Of a stretch of 64,000 nt of DNA, positions 38,262 to 45,788 are shown piece by piece. The DNA lies in contig NZ_CAMIHB010000011.1 in assembly GCF_946221635.1 (NCBI RefSeq), positions 1 to 64,000 on the forward strand. The letters run 5' to 3'. The notes beneath the pieces were generated by a model. That model was not told the DNA's origin, did no database searches, and saw only the letters and a list, made by a program, of their open reading frames with translations. Source of the stretch: an uncultured Rhodoferax sp. GTDB lineage: Bacteria > Pseudomonadota > Gammaproteobacteria > Burkholderiales > Burkholderiaceae_C. Position 1 is the first letter of the stretch, and the number at the start of each line of letters is the position of its first letter. The position numbers and the translations under genes are program-made.

Positions 38262-38672
38262 ATGTTTGACAAATTCCAAAACCCCCTGGCCCTGGCGGCG
38301 CGCATTCTGCTGGCCGTCCTGTTCGTTCCCGCTGGTATCAGCAAGATCGCCGGATTTGCCGGCACCGTGGGCTATATCAGCTCCGTGGGCCTGCCTTTGC
38401 CGGCCGTAGGCGCCGTGTTGGCCATCCTGGCCGAAGCCGGCGGTGGTATCGCGCTGCTGCTGGGCTTCCAGACCCGTCTGGCCGCCCTGGCCCTGGCCAT
38501 CTTCTCGGTGGTGGCGGGCTTCTTCTTCCATGCCTTCTGGTCCGTGCCCGCTGACCAGGTCATGGTCAACCAGATCATGTTCATGAAGAACATTGCCATC
38601 GCTGGCGGCCTGCTGGCCCTGGTGGCTTTTGGCCCCGGCAAGCTGAGCCTGGACGCCAAGCAAGGTCGTTAA
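38262..38672 (+). CDS. DoxX-family membrane protein
   Basis: A 136-residue protein with four membrane helices. The DoxX start LALAARILLAVLFVPAGISKIAGF and the second part LLLGFQTRLAALALAIFSVVAGFFFHAFW are typical. AAGGAG precedes it. DoxX relatives are linked to redox stress and quinone metabolism in several bacteria. It lies between pirin and flavodoxin genes. Confidence 0.93.
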   Translation: MFDKFQNPLALAARILLAVLFVPAGISKIAGFAGTVGYISSVGLPLPAVGAVLAILAEAGGGIALLLGFQTRLAALALAIFSVVAGFFFHAFWSVPADQVMVNQIMFMKNIAIAGGLLALVAFGPGKLSLDAKQGR

Positions 38673-38684
38673 TGGGTGGTTTCG

Positions 38685-38710
38685 GACCCGCCGCGTGCGG
38701 GTCTTTTTTG
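38685..38710 (+). terminator. terminator or attenuator between doxX-like and flavodoxin genes
   Basis: A GACCCGC/GCGGGTC stem (38686-38692 with 38698-38704) with a 5-base loop and a T6 tract. It would reduce read-through from pirin-doxX into the flavodoxin gene. Confidence 0.75.
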
Positions 38711-38749
38711 CGTTTTGTACTTTCTTTTTTTTAACCAAGGAGCTTTGAC

Positions 38750-39301
38750 ATGGCAAAAGTAGCAGTCGTTTTCCATTCCGGTTATGGCCACACCCAGCGC
38801 CTGGCCCAGTCCGTGGCGCAGGGCGCCGCTGCGGACCTGATCACCATCGACGCTGAAGGCAATGTGCCCGAAGCTGCATGGGACACCCTGGCCGCCGCCG
38901 ACGCGATCATCTTCGGCTCGCCCACCTACATGGGCAGCGTGAGCTGGCAGTTCAAGAAGTTTGCCGATGCATCGAGCAAGCCCTGGTATGTGCAAGCCTG
39001 GAAAGACAAGATCTTTGGCGGCTTCACCAACAGCGCCAACGTGGACGGCGACAAGCACTCCACACTGCACTACTTCATGACCCTGGCCATGCAACACGGC
39101 GGCCTGTGGGCCGGCACCGGCATGGCCTACAACAACCACAAGGGTTCGCAGCGCACCGACATCAACTACCTGGCCTCCAATGCCGGCCCCATCGCCCAGA
39201 CCCCGGGCGACGCCAGCGCGGACGAGATGAACGCCGGCGACCTGGAAACCGGCCGCAAGTACGGCGAGCGCATTGCCGCGCTGGCGGCCAAGCGCGGTTA
39301 A
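38750..39301 (+). CDS. flavodoxin-family NAD(P)H-dependent oxidoreductase (WrbA-like)
   Basis: A 183-residue flavodoxin-fold protein. The FMN loop is FHSGYGHTQRLAQ (about residues 6-18), followed by GSPTYMGSVSWQFKKFADAS and FGGFTNSANVDGDKHSTLHYF. It resembles quinone reductases of the WrbA group. Its own AAGGAG precedes the ATG at 38750, after a terminator-like hairpin, so it may have its own promoter in a T-rich stretch. Confidence 0.88.
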   Translation: MAKVAVVFHSGYGHTQRLAQSVAQGAAADLITIDAEGNVPEAAWDTLAAADAIIFGSPTYMGSVSWQFKKFADASSKPWYVQAWKDKIFGGFTNSANVDGDKHSTLHYFMTLAMQHGGLWAGTGMAYNNHKGSQRTDINYLASNAGPIAQTPGDASADEMNAGDLETGRKYGERIAALAAKRG

Positions 39302-39326
39302 GTCTGTGGCGCTTTAACGGCATGAG

Positions 39327-39359
39327 AAGCCCCCTGCGCGCGCAGGGCAGGGGGCTTTT
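39327..39359 (+). terminator. rho-independent terminator after flavodoxin gene
   Basis: AAGCCCCCTG (39327-39336) pairs with CAGGGGGCTT (39348-39357) and is followed by T residues. Confidence 0.8.
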
Positions 39360-39446
39360 GCAGCGCCGTGTCCCGATCGATTCGGTGGCGGTGGCTGTTC
39401 GCTGTGCGGTACGCTAGCGACCACCGCCCGCCGCTTCTCGTCTCCC

Positions 39447-40706
39447 ATGTCCTCTGCGCCCGATCCATCCGCTGCACCTGAAGTCTCCGCACCGTGGATG
39501 ACCCTGCTGAGTCTTGTCAGTGCCTTCGCGCTCAGCCAGGCCTTTCGTACCGTCACCGCCATGATGGCGCATGGTCTGCAGCAGGACTTCGGTTTGTCGA
39601 CGCAGGCCCTGGGATTTTTTGCCGCCACCTTCGCCTTTTCATTCGGCTTGAGCCAGTTTGCGGTAGGGATAGCTCTCGATTTTTACGGGCTGCGCCGCAC
39701 ATGGCTTTGCACCTTCCCCTTGGCCATACTGGGCGCTCTCATTTCTTCGCTGGCGTCGAATTACGCCGTGCTGGTGCTGGGCCAGGTCTTGATCGGCATT
39801 GGGTGCTCGCCGGCCTTTGTGGTGTGCACTCTTTTCATCGCAAGGCGCTTCCCGGCGCAGCGATTTGCCGCCATCTCCGGCATGGCCATGGGAATGGGCG
39901 GACTGGGGCTGATGCTGACGGGCACCCCCTTGGCATGGCTGATCGATGTCAGCTCGTGGCGCGTTGCCTTTGCTGCGTTGACCGCATTGGCATGTGTTTC
40001 GTGGTTGCTGGTGTACCGGCATCTGCGCGAGGGGCTGGCAGCCACCCACCATCGGCCCGATAGCCTGGGTCACGCTCTGCGTGGTTTTGGCGCCTTGTTC
40101 CTATTGCCGCAAACCTGGGGGATCCTGCTGCTGGCCTTGGTGAACTACGCCTCTTTTCTGACGCTGCGTGGTCTTTGGCTGGGGCCCTTGCTCATGCACC
40201 GCCACGGCCTGTCCCTGGTGGAGACGGGGAACGTGGCCTTGCTGGTTTCACTGCTGTCGCTGTTCACGCCCGCGCTGTTTGGACATTTCGATCCTGGTAC
40301 GGCACGGCGGCGCCAATGGATTGTGCGCGCCGTATTGACCATGACCACGGTCTTTGTGTTCATGGCGCTGGTGCCGCTGGCCTGGATAGACCTCGGCGGC
40401 ATGGTGGTGCTGGCGGTGCTATCCGGCGCGGGGATTTTGCAGTACGCCAACGTGCGTGCCTCCTACAGCCCCGAGATGAGCGGGCGCGCCATGTCAGTGT
40501 TCACCATGGCGATGTTTCTGGGTGTGGCCTTGGTGCAGAGCTTCAGCGGCTTTGCGGCGTCCTGGTCGCAGTCCTTGGGACAAGACCCTTATGCGGGTGT
40601 CTTGCTGAGCGTGGCGTCGCTTCTGGCACTGGGCGCGCTGGCCTTTCGTCTCCTGCCTGTGGCGCAACCGAGGGGAGGGGTCGCCTCAACCAAGGCGACA
40701 GAGTGA
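39447..40706 (+). CDS. MFS transporter
   Basis: A 419-residue major facilitator with 12 predicted helices. The loop 2-3 motif appears as GIALDFYGLRRTWL, and the fourth and fifth helices contain GQVLIGIGCSPAFVVCTLFIARRF and GMAMGMGGLGLMLTGTPLAW. No sequence feature gives the substrate. It stands alone after a terminator and is the last gene before the A+T-richer region. Confidence 0.88.
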   Translation: MSSAPDPSAAPEVSAPWMTLLSLVSAFALSQAFRTVTAMMAHGLQQDFGLSTQALGFFAATFAFSFGLSQFAVGIALDFYGLRRTWLCTFPLAILGALISSLASNYAVLVLGQVLIGIGCSPAFVVCTLFIARRFPAQRFAAISGMAMGMGGLGLMLTGTPLAWLIDVSSWRVAFAALTALACVSWLLVYRHLREGLAATHHRPDSLGHALRGFGALFLLPQTWGILLLALVNYASFLTLRGLWLGPLLMHRHGLSLVETGNVALLVSLLSLFTPALFGHFDPGTARRRQWIVRAVLTMTTVFVFMALVPLAWIDLGGMVVLAVLSGAGILQYANVRASYSPEMSGRAMSVFTMAMFLGVALVQSFSGFAASWSQSLGQDPYAGVLLSVASLLALGALAFRLLPVAQPRGGVASTKATE

Positions 40707-40794
40707 AGGCCTTGGATGTCCCGCAGGGGCAAGGAAAAGTCAATGGCGAGCGACTGCACTTGGGCCCCGCTCTCAATTCAACCCTCAAAGCAAG

Positions 40795-40885
40795 ATTCAC
40801 CCGATTGAGGGATAGCACAAGGGCTATCAAGACGTCAGAATTGCGGCGGAAGCAGACGTTCGCGAATTCACCCGAATGGGGGATA
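40795..40885 (+). repeat. pair of near-identical 20-base direct repeats
   Basis: ATTCACCCGATTGAGGGATA at 40795-40814 and ATTCACCCGAATGGGGGATA at 40866-40885 differ at three positions and are 71 bases apart. They lie in the 226-bp gap between the MFS gene and the first small gene of the unusual region. Their role is unknown. Confidence 0.6.
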
Positions 40886-40932
40886 TTCAGGTCCTGACTG
40901 GATCTCCAAAATCTGGTCAGGTAAAAAACCGC

Positions 40933-41112
40933 ATGAAATTCCAATCTCGCTACGTCGAAACGGTTGTGTACCTCGTGGGTATCGTCGTTCTCGCTCTTAC
41001 CCAAGCCAAGGTCCGAGTGGTCCTTGGCGACGCCTGGTCGTTTGCTGCAGTCATCGCGTATTTTTTTTTGCGATTCCTGGGAAATCAGCTGAGCAAGTAT
41101 CTAGCTCAATGA
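40933..41112 (+). CDS. short hypothetical membrane protein
   Basis: A 59-residue protein from the ATG at 40933 (a frame open from 40876 would add 19 polar residues). It has two hydrophobic stretches, TVVYLVGIVVLAL and WSFAAVIAYFFLRFL, so it is probably a small membrane protein with two helices. No family is recognised. It is the first gene of the A+T-richer 40.7-44.1 kb region. Confidence 0.45.
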   Translation: MKFQSRYVETVVYLVGIVVLALTQAKVRVVLGDAWSFAAVIAYFFLRFLGNQLSKYLAQ

Positions 41113-41223
41113 GCGGATCGAAAATGAAATCTTGCGTTGATGACCGCTTTCAGTCTGCTGGCGCCTTCAAGCTATGTGATTTCATATCCCGGGTTTACTT
41201 CTAGATCACGTTGATTTTCAAAG

Positions 41224-41685
41224 ATGTCTCGACCCCCACCTCAAATATCGTCGGCACAGAAGCAGAGTCTCGCGAACCTTTCACGAGCTCAATCGCATGA
41301 AGAAGCTGCAAGGCGTAGTCTCGATGCAGTGGGTCATGATTTGAATCGAAGTTTCGCTAAAGCAAAACAGAAACTCGATAGAGATTCGGTTGCACTTTCC
41401 AAGCACTACGCCTGGAGCAATCGATACGGACATTGGCTCGCCCGCTTGGCTCTCTTTCCAATTCTTGCTTTGGCAATTGGAATGGGTGTTGTCGTGATAC
41501 TCGGCCTTTGGAATGGCGAAATCAAAGAGCTTCAAAAATTCAGCAAGCTCTATGTGACTCGAACGGGAAGCCCTATTGCGTATTGGGCGTCCGTGATCTA
41601 TCACAGTGCTCTCGCATCGTTCATTGCCTGGATCGCTGTGGTTGTATTTCGGGCGGCACGAATCGGGCGAAAGAATGCAACTTAA
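41224..41685 (+). CDS. hypothetical protein with two C-terminal membrane helices
   Basis: A 153-residue protein of unknown function. The first 65 residues are polar and predicted helical (AQKQSLANLSRAQSHEEAAR and so on); membrane segments lie at about residues 73-93 (LARLALFPILALAIGMGVVVIL) and 122-143. Its TAA overlaps the core of an attC-like site (41680-41764), as in integron cassettes. Base composition is richer in A+T than in neighbouring housekeeping genes. Confidence 0.6.
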   Translation: MSRPPPQISSAQKQSLANLSRAQSHEEAARRSLDAVGHDLNRSFAKAKQKLDRDSVALSKHYAWSNRYGHWLARLALFPILALAIGMGVVVILGLWNGEIKELQKFSKLYVTRTGSPIAYWASVIYHSALASFIAWIAVVVFRAARIGRKNAT

Positions 41686-41764
41686 CAGTTCGTTCGAGGC
41701 GGCGTGCTGCGGAAGAAGGCGGCTGTGCGGCAGCACTTTCCGACTGCCAACTTCAATGTTAACG
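41680..41764 (+). other. attC-like recombination site (candidate)
   Basis: It starts with ACTTAAC, which fits the core RYYYAAC and overlaps the stop codon of the preceding gene, then AGTTCGTTCGAGGC, close to the left part of many attC sites. A hairpin GTGCTGC/GCAGCAC follows (41704-41710 with 41730-41736), and the site ends in AACTTCAATGTTAACG, where GTTAA pairs with TTAAC. The last two bases of the R' core deviate from GTTRRRY. Confidence 0.45.
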
Positions 41765-41940
41765 ACCGCTTTCGAGAGCAATGGAAGTCTGCTATCAGTC
41801 TGTAAGAGCCTCAGTCTTGGAGCGAAAGCGGGCGTTCGACAATTCTCCAGTAAGGGAATGTGCAAGCCTTGCTTCGAATGACGGATTAGAACTAAGAGCC
41901 ACTTCCATTAATTATTCTTTTGCAATTGATTGCGCTCCCC

Positions 41941-42384
41941 ATGAATGATCCAATCGTCATAGAGGTTCCCCTCAGGAAGAATTATCCGTTCCAGTACGAA
42001 AATTTCTTACTGGCGACTCAGCATGATCTCTACCTTCTGATCGAAAAGGAAGGAACCTCGGTTAGCGCCCTGAAGTTCAAATTCGGGTCATTTAGGTACG
42101 GAGGCCCAAACGACGAGGCTCGCGGTAGCCATCCAATGACGAAATATGGCCTCGGCTGGTACGGCTTATACAAAGTCGAACACTCCCCTTGGATTTTGGA
42201 GAGAATGATTGCAAATCGAATTCATCCGAAGCACAACGATTCGATGTTTGCTGGGGAGATGCATTTCATCGCATGTTTCAAAGATGTAATGCTCGAAGTC
42301 GTATGTCGCGATTTTGAGGAGGTGCAGATCGAGGAAGCCGAATTAGTTGGCATTCTTCAGCAGCAAATTGGCTATCTAGAATGA
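41941..42384 (+). CDS. hypothetical protein
   Basis: A 147-residue soluble protein with no recognised family, rich in acidic and aromatic residues (KYGLGWYGLYKVEHSPWILERM). It has no signal peptide or membrane segment. The ATG at 41941 is preferred to a TTG 21 bases upstream. It begins 177 bp after the attC-like site; that gap has no convincing gene but carries two copies of the CCGCTTTCG motif. Some immunity proteins have a similar make-up, but nothing specific supports this. Confidence 0.5.
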   Translation: MNDPIVIEVPLRKNYPFQYENFLLATQHDLYLLIEKEGTSVSALKFKFGSFRYGGPNDEARGSHPMTKYGLGWYGLYKVEHSPWILERMIANRIHPKHNDSMFAGEMHFIACFKDVMLEVVCRDFEEVQIEEAELVGILQQQIGYLE

Positions 42385-42473
42385 CTGCGATCTCTCACCC
42401 TGCTTTCAAGGCAACCCGAGTCTTCTACAGACTGTTTGCCGACTTTCACGGCGCTCCGAAGCTGCCGATTGCA

Positions 42474-42764
42474 TCACACGCCACCCGTGTAGTAGTACAG
42501 GTAGGGCGGTAGACACAGTAGGGCCGCAACCGCGACCAAGGCGGGCAACGCTTTCAAGAGACGGAGGCGGACAGAAAGCGCCCAAGAAACTCCAACTGCA
42601 GTGAGGACGCCAATTGGGATATAGATGTAATAGCGTAGCTGACCATAAGTTGGGTACCCAGCGGTGTTCTGCGACCGAACCCCGTCGATACCCGAAAAAC
42701 CCACCATCAAAATCAGTGACCAAAGGACAATAGCGGTCAGCACGAGCAGGAACTTAACTTTCAT
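42474..42764 (-). CDS. hypothetical small membrane protein
   Basis: A 96-residue protein from the ATG at 42764 with three predicted helices: FLLVLTAIVLWSLILMVGF, YYIYIPIGVLTAVGVSWAL and ALPALVAVAALLCLPPYLYY. No family is recognised. It lies 76 bp downstream of another membrane protein gene on the same strand. Confidence 0.5.
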   Translation of the reverse strand: MKVKFLLVLTAIVLWSLILMVGFSGIDGVRSQNTAGYPTYGQLRYYIYIPIGVLTAVGVSWALSVRLRLLKALPALVAVAALLCLPPYLYYYTGGV

Positions 42765-42840
42765 GCGATCACACGTGGATGTAGCTGAGGTAGTTTTTAA
42801 CTGATAGCCGACATCCTTGGAGCTCCGAGGCTTTCTAGAT

Positions 42841-43275
42841 TCAGGTCTGAGGGACACCACCAAAAAACCGCGCAAAGACGATGCCAAAGCACACCCCAAC
42901 GGGCCCCGCGAATACCCAAATATAGAGCTTGAATATTGAAGCAATATCCGGCGCTGCTACGTCTTCGAAATGGGCGGAAACGAGGCTGACGATAGCGAAA
43001 ATAAAGGATACACGTAGCGACGCATCTCGGGTCAATAGCGCCCCAACGGCACCACCGACAGTAAAGCTCAGAAGTCGAATCAGGGTGGCCAGCGGCCAAA
43101 AATTTGTTATCCCAGAAACAAAGATGTAGTTTGTGTTGGGATAAGTTCCGCTCAACCAAGAAATAGCACTGACAGGTATGAGGATTCCAAGCAAATGCTG
43201 TGTACCGAGTGCGACTAATAAGGCGACCAGTGATGCGAACCAAAGAGATGTGGTGAGATTGGTGTCGGCACGCAT
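42841..43275 (-). CDS. hypothetical membrane protein
   Basis: A 144-residue protein from the ATG at 43275 with about four helices (SLWFASLVALLVALGTQHLL, FWPLATLIRLLSFTVGGAVG, VSFIFAIVSLVSAHF, LYIWVFAGPVGVCFGIVFA). No family is recognised. The frame is open further upstream, up to 43434, but that part overlaps the end of the preceding gene and the core site at 43393-43399. Confidence 0.5.
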   Translation of the reverse strand: MRADTNLTTSLWFASLVALLVALGTQHLLGILIPVSAISWLSGTYPNTNYIFVSGITNFWPLATLIRLLSFTVGGAVGALLTRDASLRVSFIFAIVSLVSAHFEDVAAPDIASIFKLYIWVFAGPVGVCFGIVFARFFGGVPQT

Positions 43276-43392
43276 GGTTGATCTACTGGTTGCTTGAATA
43301 AATGTCGGACATAGACTGGAAGCCGACTTTCGAATAGCCCAGAAGCAGGCTTTCAATGCATCAAAGCGCATAGCCACCTTTTTGACCGTGAG

Positions 43393-43399
43393 GTTAGGT
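43393..43399 (-). other. cassette core site (candidate), downstream of the 43.4-43.9 kb gene
   Basis: On the minus strand ACCTAAC fits RYYYAAC and lies 3 bases after the TAA of the gene at 43403-43858. The bases that follow (CTCACGGTCAAAAAGG) have the spacing but only part of the sequence of an attC left side. Confidence 0.35.
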
Positions 43400-43402
43400 G
43401 CT

Positions 43403-43858
43403 TTACAAACCCGCATGCCGACCGTCATCATCAACGTAATAGACCTCCGTTAAATACCACCTCCCCGACTGATGGATCAGGTGATACTCGTAGTCTGCGA
43501 CAAAACCTGAGACGACCGTTGATTCTGATTTTGTTGTTACGACGGCCGTTTGATTGGAGATATGGCTTGAAACAATGCGCTCTTGCCTTGGCGAGTGGTC
43601 TGACTCGGTTCCAAATGCAATTGGCTGTCCTTTGAAGGCAGGAAGACAAAACCTTTTCAGCAATTCTATGTAAGCAGCTTCTGCTTGCTTTATTCCTTCG
43701 CCCGAAGGTAGCTGCGCACTCAATTTCAGTGCCTTGTCATTCCACTCCTGATATTCCTCGATAAACTGTTGAACCAATAGTTCTGGTTTTACAGCGAACG
43801 TGGGCGGAGCGCAAAACCCTGAGATTGAAGTCGAGAAGAATGCAAGAAAACGTTTCAT
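43403..43858 (-). CDS. secreted NTF2-like small protein, possibly on a gene cassette
   Basis: A 151-residue protein with an N-terminal signal peptide (MKRFLAFFSTSISGFCAPPTFA). The C-terminal part, ending YEYHLIHQSGRWYLTEVYYVDDDG, resembles NTF2-fold proteins, a group that includes immunity proteins of polymorphic toxins; this is a weak pattern-level match. It starts 4 bases after GTTAGGC and ends 3 bases before ACCTAAC, both on its own strand, as in integron gene cassettes. No toxin gene is adjacent. Confidence 0.65.
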   Translation of the reverse strand: MKRFLAFFSTSISGFCAPPTFAVKPELLVQQFIEEYQEWNDKALKLSAQLPSGEGIKQAEAAYIELLKRFCLPAFKGQPIAFGTESDHSPRQERIVSSHISNQTAVVTTKSESTVVSGFVADYEYHLIHQSGRWYLTEVYYVDDDGRHAGL

Positions 43859-44083
43859 GGTCGCCTAACGAATAATGTATGAAAAGCGTTCGGAATAGAA
43901 ACAAACTGAGTCTTGCCGCAGGATGACCGCTTCCGCCCCATTCCAGCTGCCCATCGTACCCGCCTAGTGAACATTCCTTGGACGTCCGCTTTCGGGCCAT
44001 GAATCCCGATCGCAGGAAGCCCGCTTCGGGTCGTCTTCCGCCTGTGGACGAATTGCCCATGCCGTTTTGAGTGCCCGACGCCC
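43859..44083. other. 225-bp gene-free stretch with CCGCTTTC motifs
   Basis: No gene is seen. It holds TGACCGCTTCC at 43924, GTCCGCTTTCGGG at 43984 and a related CCCGCTTCGGGTC at 44021, members of a short motif family that recurs only in this region (also at 41141, 41763 and, inverted, 41821-41836). Confidence 0.5.
43863..43869 (-). other. cassette core site GTTAGGC (candidate), upstream of the 43.4-43.9 kb gene
   Basis: On the minus strand GTTAGGC fits the R' core GTTRRRY exactly and is followed by GACC and the ATG. The 5' flank CATTATTC has the position of an L' box. The matching left half further upstream was not found, so the full attC is decayed or absent. Confidence 0.4.
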
Positions 44084-44815
44084 CTAGCGCCGCAACTGCG
44101 TAAACGCCTCAAACTCCCATCGACGAATCGCCAGTAGCAGCGTGTAGCCCTCACGCTCATGTTCGGGTACTTTTTGGTCCGCCAGATGTTGGCGTGAAAA
44201 ATCCAGCGCCACGCGCTGCATGCGTTCCAGGAATGCCGGGGCCAAGCTGCGGCTGATGGAGCCGTGCACCAGCATCAGGCCCTCGTCGTTGCCGTCAAAA
44301 CCGCCAGAAAAATAGTCCAGCAACGCGTGTTCGCGGAAGAATGTCATGACCGGCCCATGGGGGCGCCAGCGGAAGGTCTTGGCCAACTTGAGGCGGTAGC
44401 GGTTGAGCGGGCGCAACTCGATGATGCCAATGCGGTCCAGCTGGGCCAGGGCCTGGATGCACTCGGTCTCGGTCAGCCGGTAGCTGCCGACGATCTGTTC
44501 CAGCGTCCAGTGGCTCAGTACGCTGATGGCCACCAGCAGCAGCTTTTTGTCTGCCACCACGGCGCTTTCCTGTGCCTGTGTGAGTTGGGTAAGCAGGGGC
44601 TGGTTATCGGCCACACTGCGGGCCAGGTCGGCAAAGTCCAGCGTCAGGGCGCGGCAGATGGCATCGATGCGCGAGAGCGGCATGTCTCCCTTGGCCAGCA
44701 TGCGCTTCACGCTGGATTCCGCCATGCCCAGCGCGACCGCCAGGTCGGCATAGGTCATCTGGGCGGTTTTGAGTTCCTTCTTGAGGGCGATGACGAGGTC
44801 GGCGGTGGTGCTCAT
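44084..44815 (-). CDS. helix-turn-helix (Xre-type) transcriptional regulator
   Basis: A 243-residue protein with an N-terminal Cro/C1-type HTH (about residues 16-60: MTYADLAVALGMAESSVKRMLAKGDMPLSRIDAICRAL) and a helical C-terminal region of about 170 residues without a named domain; one part, LEQIVGSYRLTETECIQALAQLDRIGIIEL, looks like a second winged helix. It is divergent from the lipid-type operon starting at 44932 and probably controls it. The inverted repeat at 44818-44834 is a candidate operator. Confidence 0.8.
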   Translation of the reverse strand: MSTTADLVIALKKELKTAQMTYADLAVALGMAESSVKRMLAKGDMPLSRIDAICRALTLDFADLARSVADNQPLLTQLTQAQESAVVADKKLLLVAISVLSHWTLEQIVGSYRLTETECIQALAQLDRIGIIELRPLNRYRLKLAKTFRWRPHGPVMTFFREHALLDYFSGGFDGNDEGLMLVHGSISRSLAPAFLERMQRVALDFSRQHLADQKVPEHEREGYTLLLAIRRWEFEAFTQLRR

Positions 44816-44817
44816 GG

Positions 44818-44834
44818 GTATCGATTATTGATAC
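44818..44834. promoter_or_regulatory. candidate operator of the HTH regulator
   Basis: GTATC and GATAC (44818-44822, 44830-44834) form an inverted repeat around GATTATT. It ends 3 bases before the regulator's ATG and lies 98 bp upstream of the divergent operon, a place suited to autoregulation. Confidence 0.4.
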
Positions 44835-44931
44835 TTTGTGGTCATAGGTGCAATACAGAGACACTTTTGGCTGGCTAAAAGACGACGGCTTTGCACACTG
44901 CGCTGCATCAACAGCCGCAAGGAGTCCATTG

Positions 44932-45738
44932 ATGTTTTCTTCCTCTCTCTCCACGCCCGTCCATTCGGCGCCCGGAACCCCGCTATCGCGGGCCGAGGCC
45001 GGTTTGCTGTTCGGCCTGTTTGCGGCCCTTTGCCTGGCGGCACTGGGCCCGGCTGTCGCGCAGTATGCGGATTACCACGCCTTTGCGGATCAGCGCGGCT
45101 GGTGGGGGGTGCCGCACGCCATGGACGTGCTGTCAAACCTGCCGTTTGCCGTGGCGGGCGTATGGGGGCTGGTGCGTGTGGGGCAGCAAGGAGCTCTGTC
45201 GCGCAGGGATGCCCGTTGGCAGCTGGCTGCGTTGTTCTTTGCAGGCCTGGTGGGTACGGCGGTGTGCTCCAGCTATTACCACTGGCAGCCTGACAACAAC
45301 GGTCTGGCCATTGACCGCGCTGGCATGGTGCTGGCCTTTGCCGGCCTGCTGGGGGCGGCGGTAGAAGACCGGGTGAGCCAACGCATGGGCTGCCTGGTGG
45401 CCGCCCTGGTGCTGGCGTTGGGGCTGCTGAGCGTGCTGCTGTGGTGGCACAACGGTAACCTGTTGCCCTGGGCGGTGTTGCAGGGCGGCGGCATGCTGCT
45501 GGTGATGGCCATGGCGGCGCGCAGGCCCGTAGCCGGTGCCTGGAAGCTGCCTTTGCTAGCCATCATCGGCTGGTATGGCCTGGCCAAGTTGCTGGAGCTG
45601 GGCGACCACCCGCTGTACGCCTGGAGCGGTGGCCTCGTGTCCGGCCACAGCCTCAAACACGTGGCCGCAGCCTGTGCCGCCTGGCCGATGCTGCGCCTCA
45701 TGCACAATGGCGCCCACCACAAGAGTCGCAGGGCCTGA
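44932..45738 (+). CDS. ceramidase-like (CREST superfamily) membrane hydrolase
   Basis: A 268-residue protein with seven predicted helices. The pattern SSYYHWQPDNNGLAIDRAGM and the late GHSLKHVAAACAAW match the conserved Ser, His, Asp and paired His positions of the alkaline ceramidase/PAQR (CREST) superfamily, which bind zinc and hydrolyse amide bonds in lipids. AAGGAG precedes the ATG at 44932; the longer frame has no such site. It is the first gene of a run to 52.3 kb, 50 bp before the LplT/PlsC fusion. The substrate is not known; bacteria of this family rarely make sphingolipids. Confidence 0.75.
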   Translation: MFSSSLSTPVHSAPGTPLSRAEAGLLFGLFAALCLAALGPAVAQYADYHAFADQRGWWGVPHAMDVLSNLPFAVAGVWGLVRVGQQGALSRRDARWQLAALFFAGLVGTAVCSSYYHWQPDNNGLAIDRAGMVLAFAGLLGAAVEDRVSQRMGCLVAALVLALGLLSVLLWWHNGNLLPWAVLQGGGMLLVMAMAARRPVAGAWKLPLLAIIGWYGLAKLLELGDHPLYAWSGGLVSGHSLKHVAAACAAWPMLRLMHNGAHHKSRRA

Positions 45739-45788
45739 ACCCCAAGCGACCTGCATGCAACGATGACCCACAGACCTGAGGAATGCGT

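Noticed and set aside
41606..41881. A 91-codon frame spanning the attC-like site
   Set aside because: It overlaps the preceding gene, has no ribosome binding site and runs through the hairpin; composition looks non-coding.
43403..43858. Toxin-immunity pair
   Set aside because: The NTF2-like protein recalls immunity proteins, but no Rhs, CdiA or other toxin gene is adjacent, and the protein has its own signal peptide.
40707..44083. Integron integrase or attI site near the cassette-like genes
   Set aside because: No tyrosine recombinase frame or motif was seen anywhere in the window, so the region can only be called cassette-like.
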